Shown here: positions 23,330 through 31,250 of the stretch, piece after piece
Numbering within the stretch: position 1 is the stretch's first letter
Layout of the letters: the number at the start of each line of letters is the position of its first letter
From: Chloroflexota bacterium
GTDB taxonomy: Bacteria; Chloroflexota; Dormibacteria; Dormibacterales; Dormibacteraceae
Assembly (NCBI GenBank): GCA_005887685.1
Contig: VBHJ01000150.1
Location: forward strand, 1 to 42,881
Length of the DNA stretch: 42,881 nucleotides
Direction: 5' to 3'
Made by a program: the position numbers and the translations under genes
Notes under the pieces: generated by a model
What the model was told of the DNA's origin: nothing
The model's input: the letters and a program-made list of their open reading frames with translations, nothing else
The model's database searches: none

Positions 23330-24402
23330 CACAGAAACCGTCTGCCGGCCCCGTGGCCGAGGTCCTGCAGGGGCGCTCTCGCAGCACGCAGGCGATGTTC
23401 GGCGACTGGATCCGGTCGCGCACCCCAGCCAACTCCTGGCCCGTGGTGGCGGGTTTTGCCGTGTTCGCCGCGATGCTTGGTTTGCAACAGCTGATCGTTC
23501 CCGGCACGCAGCGCCTGCTCACCTCCGTTTTCCTGTTCGTCGCCCTCGCGCAGGCGTGGAACATCATCGGCGGCTACACCGGCTACGCAAGCTTCGGCCA
23601 GGTCGCATTCTTCGGCCTCGGCGCGTACACGGTGGCCGTGCTCATGAACAACTACCACGTCTCGTTCTGGGTGGCGCTCCCGGTGGCGGTGGTGGTGGGG
23701 GTGCTGTTCGCCGTGGTGATAGGCGTCCCGCTCCTGCGCCTGCGTGGTCACTACTTCGCGATCGCGACCCTGGGTGCAGCTGAAGGCGCCCGCGAGGTGA
23801 TCAACAACATGACCTCGGTCACCGGCGGCGGGGGTGGCATCACCATCCCGACCTTCGGCTCTGAGGCCCCGACGCCGTATTTCGGCAAGCCTGGCTTCTA
23901 TCTGGCTTTTCTCGTGCTTGCGGCGGTGTCGGTCGCCGTCGCCGCGCTTATCGCCCGGAGCAGGTTTGGCTACGCAATGGTTGCCGTGCATGAGGACGAG
24001 GACGCAGCAGGAGCGGTCGGCATCAACACAACGGTGGTGAAGGTCATCGCATTCGCCGTGTCGGCGGCGATCGTCGCCTGCGCCGGCGCGTTCTATGCGT
24101 TCCAGCAGATCGAGTTCTATCCGACAGACGTGTTCGACGCCAGCTTCACGGTGTTGATGGTGATCATGGTCGTGATCGGTGGAAGCGGCTCGGTCGTCGG
24201 TCCGCTGGCGGGCGCCGTAGGGCTCGAACTCCTGTCGCAGTTCTTGCGAGTGAATCTCGGCAGCTTCAATCAACTGATCTTCGGGGCGATCATCGTGCTG
24301 GTCGTCGTGTTCTTTCCGCAGGGTGTCGTGATCTACCTTCGAGACGCCTGGCGGACGCGGCAGTTTTCCATCCTCGACAACGTGAGGCGGTACCGCCTGT
24401 GA
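23326..24402 (+). CDS. livM: LivM-type ABC transporter permease
   Basis: Encodes 358 aa from GTG 23326, overlapping the permease stop (GTGA). About nine to ten membrane helices. The family signature is clear: NIIGGYTGYASFGQVAFFGL, then RLRGHYFAIATLGAAEGARE, and the inner loop VAVHEDEDAAGAVGINTTVV that contacts the ATPases. The C-terminus reads GGSGSVVGPLAGAVGLELL. It forms the transmembrane channel with the LivH-type partner. It has an N-terminal extension of about 30 residues before the first helix. If LivH is truly broken, this permease would lack its partner. Confidence 0.92.
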   Translation: MTQKPSAGPVAEVLQGRSRSTQAMFGDWIRSRTPANSWPVVAGFAVFAAMLGLQQLIVPGTQRLLTSVFLFVALAQAWNIIGGYTGYASFGQVAFFGLGAYTVAVLMNNYHVSFWVALPVAVVVGVLFAVVIGVPLLRLRGHYFAIATLGAAEGAREVINNMTSVTGGGGGITIPTFGSEAPTPYFGKPGFYLAFLVLAAVSVAVAALIARSRFGYAMVAVHEDEDAAGAVGINTTVVKVIAFAVSAAIVACAGAFYAFQQIEFYPTDVFDASFTVLMVIMVVIGGSGSVVGPLAGAVGLELLSQFLRVNLGSFNQLIFGAIIVLVVVFFPQGVVIYLRDAWRTRQFSILDNVRRYRL

Positions 24403-25169
24403 TCGCTCCCGTCGAAGTACCATCGGCCGCCGTCCTCGAGGTTCGCCATCTTGCCAAGCGATTCGGCGGTCTGTGGGCGCTGCGCGATGTCAGCTTCTCG
24501 GTCTCAGAGGGCGAGATCCTCGGAGTCATCGGTCCCAACGGGGCGGGCAAGAGCACGCTGGTAAATCTCATCACAGGCCACTTGCGGCCCACCACCGGCC
24601 AGGTCTTGATCGGTGGCCGTGACGTCACCGGGCTGCGCCCGTGGGTAATCGCCCACGACCGCGTCGCGCGCACTTTCCAGATCGTCAAGCCCTTTCGCGG
24701 CCTGACGGTCCGCGAGAACGTCGCCATCGGCGCGATGCATGGCAATGAGCGCGACCGCAGCGTGCGCGATGCGCTGACCACGGCCGATGAGCTGCTCGAC
24801 CTGGTCGGAATCGCCAAGCACGCGAATGCGACCCCTACGCAGCTCAGCGTCGCCGACGCCCGCCGGCTCGAGCTGGCCAAGGCTCTGGCGACCCGCCCGC
24901 GGCTGTTGCTGATCGACGAGGTGATGGCGGGTCTGCGCCACCACGAGATCGAGTCCGCGGTCGGGCTCATCCACCGGCTGCGCGACAGCGGGATCACGAT
25001 CGTCGCGGTTGAGCACGTGATGAAGGCGATCGTCTCGGTCAGCGATCGCATCCTGGTCCTGCACCACGGCTCGATCCTGGCCCTGGGCTCGCCGAGTGAA
25101 GTCCTTGCCGATCCGCGGGTAATCGAGGCCTACCTGGGCCACCGCTATCTCGACCGGAGGTCGAGTTGA
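24399..25169 (+). CDS. livG: LivG-type ABC transporter ATPase
   Basis: Encodes 256 aa from GTG 24399 (GTGA overlap with livM). Walker A is GPNGAGKST, the Q-loop region is ARTFQIVKPF, and Walker B is LLLIDEVMAGL. The signature loop reads LSVADARRLELAKAL, where most LivG proteins have LSxGxQRxLEIA, so the C-loop Gly is Asp here. The family-specific EVMAGL after Walker B identifies LivG. It powers uptake together with LivF at the inner face of the membrane. Confidence 0.92.
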   Translation: MIAPVEVPSAAVLEVRHLAKRFGGLWALRDVSFSVSEGEILGVIGPNGAGKSTLVNLITGHLRPTTGQVLIGGRDVTGLRPWVIAHDRVARTFQIVKPFRGLTVRENVAIGAMHGNERDRSVRDALTTADELLDLVGIAKHANATPTQLSVADARRLELAKALATRPRLLLIDEVMAGLRHHEIESAVGLIHRLRDSGITIVAVEHVMKAIVSVSDRILVLHHGSILALGSPSEVLADPRVIEAYLGHRYLDRRSS

Positions 25170-25870
25170 GCCTGCTGGAGGTGCGCAACCTGAACGCGGG
25201 ATATGGCCGCATCCAGGTCCTGTGGGACGTGAGCATCGATGTGGAACCCAACCAGGTCGTCGCCCTGGTGGGAGCCAACGGCGCCGGCAAGACAACGCTG
25301 CTTCGCGCGCTCACCGGCATGATCCGGATCCGGTCCGGCAGCATCCACTTCCAGGGCCACGAGATGGCGGGCTCGGCCATCGAATCGATCGTCGACCTCG
25401 GCATCGCCCACGTCCCCGAGGGGAGGCGGCTCTTCATGGGTCTCACGGTCCGCGAGAACCTGCTCCTGGGCGGCTGGCGGAAGAACAACCGGGACCTGAC
25501 TCGAGTCATCGAGCTGTTCCCCGCGTTGGGGGAGCGCCTTAACCAGACCGCTTCGACGATGTCCGGCGGCGAGCAGCAGATGTGCGCCATCGGCCGGGGC
25601 TTGATGAGCATGCCGACGCTGCTTTTGATCGACGAGCTCTCGCTCGGCCTGGCGCCGAAGACCGTCGACGAGATCGTCGCCCGGCTGCCCCAGATCGCGG
25701 CATCCGGGACAGCGGTGCTTCTCGTCGAGCAAGACATCGATATCGCGCTGTCCGTCTCCGAGCGCGCCTACGTGGTCGAAACCGGCCGGATCACGAGGTC
25801 GGGACCGTCCCGGGAGCTGCTGACCGATCGAAGCATCCAGGAGGCGTACCTGGGCCTTTCACCCGGTTAA
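25166..25870 (+). CDS. livF: LivF-type ABC transporter ATPase
   Basis: Encodes 234 aa from TTG 25166, overlapping the livG stop (TTGA), with GGAGGT just upstream. Walker A GANGAGKTT, signature MSGGEQQMCAIGR, and Walker B LLLIDELSLGLAP are all canonical. The LSLGLAP tail after Walker B identifies LivF. It is the last gene of the transporter operon. The stop codon lies within a 12-bp palindrome. Confidence 0.94.
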   Translation: MSLLEVRNLNAGYGRIQVLWDVSIDVEPNQVVALVGANGAGKTTLLRALTGMIRIRSGSIHFQGHEMAGSAIESIVDLGIAHVPEGRRLFMGLTVRENLLLGGWRKNNRDLTRVIELFPALGERLNQTASTMSGGEQQMCAIGRGLMSMPTLLLIDELSLGLAPKTVDEIVARLPQIAASGTAVLLVEQDIDIALSVSERAYVVETGRITRSGPSRELLTDRSIQEAYLGLSPG

Positions 25871-25919
25871 CCGGATTCCGAACCGGGGTGCAAGATCCTG
25901 CGAGAAAGAGAAATCTTGC
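25863..25919. repeat. Palindrome cluster after livF
   Basis: CCGGTTAACCGG at 25863-25874 is a perfect 12-bp palindrome covering the livF stop codon, and another AACCGG follows at 25881-25886. Then GCAAGAT (25890-25896) pairs with ATCTTGC (25913-25919) across 16 bases. No T tract follows, so this may be an operator or RNA structure rather than a standard terminator. The rest of the gap to 26020 shows no clear promoter. Confidence 0.5.
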
Positions 25920-26020
25920 GCATGTTTGGGGCTGAAACTGGGTAAGTAGTCTGTAATCGCCCGCGGTTAGGGCGAACCCCGCATCAAGGGCAAGGATCGA
26001 GCCCTCGGAGGCAGGCACAG

Positions 26021-27976
26021 ATGAGTGTTCTGCTTGGTTTCCTCCTTCTTTTGTCGACGCTTGCCGCGCTCGCGCTGTACGTCATCGGAAGATCGATCGT
26101 GGTGATCGGCCCGGCCGAGATCGGCTTGGTCATCAAGCGGGTGTCGCGCCGGCACAACACGACCGACACGCCTATCGCCTTCGCCGGCGAAGCCGGCTAC
26201 CAGGCTGAGCTGCTCATGCCCGGCGTCCGCTTCAAGCTCTGGCCTACCTACACCGTCATCAGGTATCCCTGGGTCCAGGTCCCGGCGGGCGAGATCGGCG
26301 TCGTGATCTCGCAGATCGGCGATCCGCTTCCGACCGGCGCCAAGTCGGCCGCCTACCGTCCGGAGTTCGGCAACTTCACCCACCTCCGCGCCTTCGTCGA
26401 CGGCAAGGGCCAGAAAGGCGTCCAGCGCCCGGTGCTGCCGCCCGGCACGCTCGCGCCGATCCACCCGATCGCGTTCCTCGTGATCACGGCCTCCAAGGCT
26501 TACGGACTGCCGGTCGACCGGCAGATCGTCGCCCGCGGACCCCTGGCGCCGGCCTCGTTCGGCCTGCAGCCGGACCAGTTCCGGGTGACGGTCATCGCGC
26601 CCAACGGCAGCGAGGACACCGTCGGCATAGTCACCACTCTGGAGGGCGAACCGCTCGGCCCGGCCGACATCGCCTGCCGGATTGGTGGCTTCAGCGACAT
26701 AGAGGCGCTGGAGAAGCAGCCGGACATCACCGACTCGGAGCTCATCGAAGCTCTGCTCGGCAAGAAGAACGAGCTGCACAACAACTACCAGGACTTCCAG
26801 GCCTTCCTGGACAGGGGAGGGCGGATCGGGCTCCAGCACGACCCGCTGCTCTACGGGGCCTACCTGCTCAACCCGTTTCTCGTGCGGGTCGAGCTGGCTC
26901 CGATGCTGGTCGTCAACCAGGGCGAGGTGGCCGTGATCAAGGGCTACGTCGGTCTGCCCACGCTCGACACCTCGGGGCCCGAGTTCAAGTTCGGCTCGAT
27001 CGTGCAGCCGGGCCACCGCGGCATCTGGCGCGAGGCGCTGCGGACCGGCAAGTACCCGCTGAACCCGCGCATCTACGCGGCCGAGAAGGTGCCGACCTTC
27101 ATCCTCACCCTGAACTGGGCCGAGGCGAACTCGGTCGCGCATAACCTGGACGCTCAGCTCAGCCCGATCGAGGGCAAGAGCCGGGAGGGGTTCATCTTCA
27201 AGATCGACCTGCAGGTCCAGATCCACGTGCCTGACACGAGAGCCCCGAAGGTCATCTCGATGGTCGGCTCGATGCAAAACCTCGTCAACGAGGTGCTGCA
27301 GGCGGCGGTCGGGAACCACTTCCGGAACACGCTCCAGGGCCTGGAGGCGGTGCGTTTCATCGAGACGCGCGACCAGGTGCAGGCGGCGGCGCTGGAGGCG
27401 ATCTCGCGCTACCTGGCTGCCTACGAGGTCGAGACCCGCGGCGTCTACATCCAGGACGTGACGTTCCCCCAGGAGCTGGTCGCGGTGCTCACGCGGCGGG
27501 AGATCGCCAACCAGGAGAAGGCGACGTTCGAGGAGCAGAAGGACGCGCAGACGGTGCGCATAGACCTCGAGAAGGCACGCGGGACTGCCGACATGCAGGC
27601 GGAGCTGGCCAAGGCCCAGGTGTCGGTGGACATCAACCGTGCCAGGGCCAACGCCCGCAAGGCGGAGGCAGACGGCGAGGCGGCCTACGTCCGGGTCACC
27701 GGCGAGGCCGAAGGTTCGCGCCGTCGTGCGATCGGTCTGGGCGACGCGGCAGCCGTCGAGGCGCTTGGGCTGGCCAAGGCCAAGGGATACGACGCGCAGG
27801 TGCGCAGCCTGGGCTCGACACCGACGGCGGCGGTGGCCATCGCTAACGCGCTCTCCGAGGGCAAGCTCGACGTCATGCCGGAGGTGCTCGTCACAGGCGG
27901 CGGCGCGTTGGAAGGCCTTGCCGCCACGTTCATGCGCTCGTTGAACGGCAACAGCGAGGCCAAGGCCGAGAAGTAG
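26021..27976 (+). CDS. Flotillin-like SPFH/band-7 protein
   Basis: Encodes 651 aa. One N-terminal membrane helix (residues 4-26) is followed by a large SPFH region and then a long Ala/Glu/Lys-rich helical segment (about 485-595, including EIANQEKATFEEQKDAQTV) that should form a coiled coil. The C-terminus is Gly/Ala-rich (TGGGALEGLAATFMRSL). The SPFH core includes AAEKVPTFILTLNWAEANS and TRGVYIQDVTFPQELVAVLT. Flotillin-like proteins oligomerise on the inner membrane and organise lipid domains. The SPFH part is longer than in short stomatins. It is monocistronic, with a terminator after it. Confidence 0.85.
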   Translation: MSVLLGFLLLLSTLAALALYVIGRSIVVIGPAEIGLVIKRVSRRHNTTDTPIAFAGEAGYQAELLMPGVRFKLWPTYTVIRYPWVQVPAGEIGVVISQIGDPLPTGAKSAAYRPEFGNFTHLRAFVDGKGQKGVQRPVLPPGTLAPIHPIAFLVITASKAYGLPVDRQIVARGPLAPASFGLQPDQFRVTVIAPNGSEDTVGIVTTLEGEPLGPADIACRIGGFSDIEALEKQPDITDSELIEALLGKKNELHNNYQDFQAFLDRGGRIGLQHDPLLYGAYLLNPFLVRVELAPMLVVNQGEVAVIKGYVGLPTLDTSGPEFKFGSIVQPGHRGIWREALRTGKYPLNPRIYAAEKVPTFILTLNWAEANSVAHNLDAQLSPIEGKSREGFIFKIDLQVQIHVPDTRAPKVISMVGSMQNLVNEVLQAAVGNHFRNTLQGLEAVRFIETRDQVQAAALEAISRYLAAYEVETRGVYIQDVTFPQELVAVLTRREIANQEKATFEEQKDAQTVRIDLEKARGTADMQAELAKAQVSVDINRARANARKAEADGEAAYVRVTGEAEGSRRRAIGLGDAAAVEALGLAKAKGYDAQVRSLGSTPTAAVAIANALSEGKLDVMPEVLVTGGGALEGLAATFMRSLNGNSEAKAEK

Positions 27977-27986
27977 GCGGAGGACA

Positions 27987-28014
27987 GACCAGGGGGCCCA
28001 CGCCCCCTGGTCTT
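27987..28014 (+). terminator. Hairpin terminator after the SPFH gene
   Basis: A perfect 11-bp stem GACCAGGGGGC (27987-27997) and GCCCCCTGGTC (28002-28012), loop CCAC, followed by TT. The stem is strong and the T tract weak. Confidence 0.65.
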
Positions 28015-28021
28015 CCCCGAT

Positions 28022-28027
28022 TAAGCT
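28022..28027 (+). promoter_or_regulatory. Candidate leaderless -10 box (TAAGCT)
   Basis: TAAGCT (TAnnnT) ends 7 bases before the ATG at 28035. There is no Shine-Dalgarno and no obvious -35; the preceding hairpin occupies that space. Confidence 0.35.
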
Positions 28028-28034
28028 GCCCGCG

Positions 28035-28776
28035 ATGGATCTCGGACTGTCCGGAAAGCTCGTCATCGTCACCGGCGGCGCGTCGAACCTCGGTCGGGCG
28101 ATCACCCTGGGTTTCGCCAAGGAAGGCGCGCGCGTGGTGATCGCCGACGTGGACGACGAGCAGGCGAAGAAGGTGGAATCCGAGGCGCCCTCAGGAACGA
28201 TCGTCGCCCGCCACACCGACGTCACGAATTGGGAATCGGTCTCCTCGACGGTGGCGTTCGCAGAGGGCTCGATGGGCGGAGTCGACGTACTCGTCAACTG
28301 CGCAGGGTGGACGGTCGACCGCTTGTTCATGGAAAAGCCCCGCGCCGAGTGGGAGCGCGAGATCGCGATCGACACGTGGGGATTCATCAACACCGTGCGG
28401 GCGGTGCTCGATCCGATGATCAAGCGCGGATACGGACGCGTCGTGTCGATCGGATCTGACGCCGGCCGGATGGGCGAGTGGCGTGAGGCCGTCTACAGCG
28501 GCACCAAGGCAAGCGTGATCGCGATGTCGAAGTCGATCGCGCGGGAGGTTGGCAAGCACGGGATCACGCTGAACGTCGTGTGTCCAGGTCTGGTCGTCGG
28601 AGCAGTCCAAGATGTTCACACCCGAAGCGCTCCAGAAGGCCGCCAAGGCGTATCCGCTGCGTCGCCTCGGCACGCCGGACGACGTTGTGCCGGCGGTCCT
28701 CCTGCTGGCTTCTGACCGTGCGTCCTACATCACGGGCCAGACGCTGTCGATCAGCGGCGGCTACACCATGATCTGA
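28035..28776 (+). pseudogene. Short-chain dehydrogenase/reductase, frame-disrupted near 28,597
   Basis: The first frame gives a normal SDR up to the catalytic region: TGGASNLGRA nucleotide loop, NCAGWT, SIGSDAGR, YSGTKAS (Tyr and Lys), then NVVCPGLVV. After about 28,597 the family sequence continues in another frame as SEQSKMFTPEALQKAAKAYP, then LRRLGTPDDVVPAVLLLASD and a C-terminal SISGGYTMI ending at 28776. Relatives among alicyclic and aromatic-acid SDRs carry roughly 10-20 more residues after CPGL, so a short out-of-frame deletion (length 2 mod 3) is likely. Read literally, the first frame stops at 28715. The true end overlaps the convergent LLM gene by 16 bases. Confidence 0.85.
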
Positions 28777-29690
28777 TTGAGGATCTCTTCTCGGATCTGT
28801 CGCCAGCGCTCCGCCCGATGACGGCCGGCGAGCGGAAAGATGAAGGTGTCGACCCCGGTGGCCCGCAGCTCCCGCAGCCGGCTCGCGCACTGCTCTGACG
28901 TGCCGACGATGGCCAGGACTCGGGTCAGGTCGTCGGAAACGGCCGCCCTATGACCGGCTCGCGTCGAGAGGTGCTCCGCGTAGTCGTATGACTCGGCGCT
29001 GGCGGCGATCTCGTTGCGGAAGGGGTGCAGGCTTTCGGGGAGCTCCTTGTAATGCGCCAGCAGCCGCGCCTGGGTCGATGCCCACGACCGCACGTTATCG
29101 AGGGCGCCGGCCATGGTCGCCATGAATGTGATCTCGATGTCGGTTCGCGCGCGTCCCGCGGCGCGAATTCCAGCCTCGACCCATTCGACCTGGCGCCGCA
29201 CCAGGTCGGGTTGGGCGGGACCCATGACGATGGCGCCGTCTGACATGCGTCCCGCCAGCTCGCACATGCGCTGCTGGCTCACCGCGAGGTAGATCGGGAC
29301 GCTTGGGTCGAGGTGGGAGCGAAAGAACCCGATCGCCTCCTCCACCTCAGCCACCTTCTGGGGTTTCAGCCCGATGCCATACAGGGCCGAGTCACCGGCG
29401 CCGAGACCGAGGATTGCACGGCCATGGGAGATCTCCGCCACCGCGGCGATCGCGTTGGACGTGACGGTGGGATGTCGCGTCACGGCGTTGGTGACGCCGG
29501 TGCCGAGTGCAATGCGAGTGGTATTCAACGCGGCGACCACGAGGCCCGCGTAGACGTCCTTCATCGCGAGCTGGGAATCGATGACCCAGATCCGCCGCAC
29601 GCCGTCTCGTTCCAGCTCCGCAACGAACGCGGCCCAGCTCTCGAACGATTGCCGGGGGCTGATCCCGACGCTGACGTCGAACTCAGTCAT
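28761..29690 (-). CDS. LLM-class flavin-dependent oxidoreductase
   Basis: Encodes 309 aa from ATG 29690, overlapping the upstream enoyl-CoA hydratase stop (ATGA). TIM-barrel luciferase-like motifs: FDVSVGISPRQSFESW, VRRIWVIDSQ, TRIALGTGVTNAVTRHPTVT, and HGRAILGLGAGDSALYGIG. It belongs to the F420/FMN LLM group but is distinct from the gene at 16653. It is the last gene of the minus-strand operon whose first gene is the molybdenum hydroxylase/CoA ligase. In that context it may oxidise or reduce a ring or CoA intermediate; this is inference. Confidence 0.87.
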   Translation of the reverse strand: MTEFDVSVGISPRQSFESWAAFVAELERDGVRRIWVIDSQLAMKDVYAGLVVAALNTTRIALGTGVTNAVTRHPTVTSNAIAAVAEISHGRAILGLGAGDSALYGIGLKPQKVAEVEEAIGFFRSHLDPSVPIYLAVSQQRMCELAGRMSDGAIVMGPAQPDLVRRQVEWVEAGIRAAGRARTDIEITFMATMAGALDNVRSWASTQARLLAHYKELPESLHPFRNEIAASAESYDYAEHLSTRAGHRAAVSDDLTRVLAIVGTSEQCASRLRELRATGVDTFIFPLAGRHRAERWRQIREEILNQIMV

Positions 29691-30466
29691 TTCTCTTCAG
29701 GTCGGGGACCGCGCGACATCGATTGCTTGCGACGCGTCACCGCTTCGCGCCGCTCCGGGCTGGCCGCCGCAGCGGTACGCAGCTGTTGGGCCTGGAGCAG
29801 GTCCTCGCCGGCTATGGCGCGCCGTTCCAGCAGGTTGAGGCTGGCCTTGGTGCCCTGGACCGCCGGTCGCGGTGCGGCGGCAAGCATCTCGGCGATCGCC
29901 TGCACCCGATCGTCCAGCAGCGCAGCGGGGACCACCTCGGTGACGAGTCCCCAACGGCTGGCTGTCTCGGCATCCAGCTCAGGCATGGCGAGCAAGAGGT
30001 CGGTGGCCCTGGCAAGACCGCAGATCTGGACCAGGCGGGCGACGAACTGGAAGCGGTAGACGACGCCCAGGCTCACGGCGGGCACCGAGAGCCGGAGATC
30101 GTCGGCCGCGACCCGAAGGTCGCAGTTCAACGCGATCTCGACCGCGGCACCGTGGCAGTGGCCCTGCAGCCGTGCGATCACAGGCGCCGGACAAGCTCGC
30201 AACGCCGCGGCCGCATCGCCGATGTGCCGGTCCGCATCGAGATCGTCGATCGTCCCGGTGAGTCGCGACAGGTCATAGCCCGACGAGAACGCCTCCGTGC
30301 CGGCGCCTCGCAGGATCACCGCCCCCGCCCGGTCGCCACCGCTCCGCAGCGCCTCCGCAAGCGCGCTCAGCAGCTCTGGGTCGAGCGCGTTGCGCCGGTC
30401 GGGCCGGTCGATCGTGAGCGTGAGGACGTCGTTCGCGCCCCACTCGCTGCGCAGCGTCTCAGGCAA
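29687..30466 (-). CDS. Enoyl-CoA hydratase/isomerase family (crotonase)
   Basis: Encodes 259 aa from TTG 30466, overlapping the preceding gene by 8 bases. Crotonase features: LTIDRPDRRNALDPELLSAL at the N-terminus, oxyanion-hole segments AFSSGYDLSRL and LQGHCHGAAVEIALNCDLRV, and PAVSLGVVYRF. The catalytic Glu positions of classical hydratases are not both obvious, so isomerase, hydrolase or ring-cleaving activities are possible. It acts on acyl-CoA thioesters, which fits the acyl-CoA ligase encoded upstream in the same operon. Confidence 0.88.
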   Translation of the reverse strand: MPETLRSEWGANDVLTLTIDRPDRRNALDPELLSALAEALRSGGDRAGAVILRGAGTEAFSSGYDLSRLTGTIDDLDADRHIGDAAAALRACPAPVIARLQGHCHGAAVEIALNCDLRVAADDLRLSVPAVSLGVVYRFQFVARLVQICGLARATDLLLAMPELDAETASRWGLVTEVVPAALLDDRVQAIAEMLAAAPRPAVQGTKASLNLLERRAIAGEDLLQAQQLRTAAAASPERREAVTRRKQSMSRGPRPEEK

Positions 30467-31250
30467 TTTCGGCCAGGAATGAGTTGATCGAACCCGCCAG
30501 CTCGTGCGGCTTCTCGACCGGGATCGGATGGCCCGCGTCCGGGATGATCTCGAGCCGGCTGCCTTTGATGCCCGCGGCGATGATCTCGGCCGCCTTCGGC
30601 GGGCAGTGCCGGTCCTTCTCCGACGCGACGATCAGCGTCGGCACGGTGATGCGTCCAAGGTCTGGGTCCAGGGGCGCCTCGTTGAGCGCCGCCATGGCCG
30701 CACACGCGTTGCCATAACCGCGAGGATCGGCTGTCGACTCCCGTCTGATCATCAGAGCTTCCTCCAGCTCACCCGGTGATTCTGCGTACACGTCGGCCGT
30801 GTCGCGGTCGAGCGTCTCCCGAAGCTGCGGATCGCCTCGCTCGACCATGTCCACCCTCTGGCGATACCAGTCGGCTGCCACGCGCCCGACGCGACTCGAC
30901 GTCGCCACAAGCACCAATCCGCGGACGTCCATCGGGAAATCGATTGCGAATCGCATGGCGACTGTTCCACCTAGCGAGAATCCGGCGATATCCACCTGCT
31001 CGAGGTGGATGGCGTCCATGAACTCGAGCAGGTCGTTGCCCAGCTGACGCAGGTTGCCATGCGGTGTGCCGAGTGTCGTCTGGCCGTGGCCCCTGAGGTC
31101 ATACAGAAACACGCGCCGGTGGAGCATCAGGTCCGGAAGAGTGCGCCGCCATGCCCGGTGATCGTCCGCGAGGCCGTGGATGAGGACGAGGGGATCGCCG
31201 CGCCCAACCTCGGAATAGGCAACCTCCATGTCGTCGATGCGGACGCTCAT
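30459..31250 (-). CDS. Alpha/beta hydrolase
   Basis: Encodes 263 aa from ATG 31250, chosen for the ATGA overlap with the ligase stop. Triad: Ser in GFSLGGTVA, Asp in ASEKDRHCPP, His in PDAGHPIPVEKP. The HGLADDHRAW and YDLRGHGQT motifs are typical of C-C bond hydrolases and lactonases such as PcaD/MhpC-like enzymes. In an operon with a CoA ligase and crotonase, a ring-cleavage or lactone hydrolysis step is plausible but not shown. Confidence 0.87.
   Translation of the reverse strand: MSVRIDDMEVAYSEVGRGDPLVLIHGLADDHRAWRRTLPDLMLHRRVFLYDLRGHGQTTLGTPHGNLRQLGNDLLEFMDAIHLEQVDIAGFSLGGTVAMRFAIDFPMDVRGLVLVATSSRVGRVAADWYRQRVDMVERGDPQLRETLDRDTADVYAESPGELEEALMIRRESTADPRGYGNACAAMAALNEAPLDPDLGRITVPTLIVASEKDRHCPPKAAEIIAAGIKGSRLEIIPDAGHPIPVEKPHELAGSINSFLAEIA

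Noticed and set aside
25967-28423. An 818-codon open frame on the minus strand
   Set aside because: It lies opposite the SPFH and SDR genes, has low-complexity Arg/Asp/His-rich composition and no domain; long antisense frames are expected in GC-rich coding DNA.
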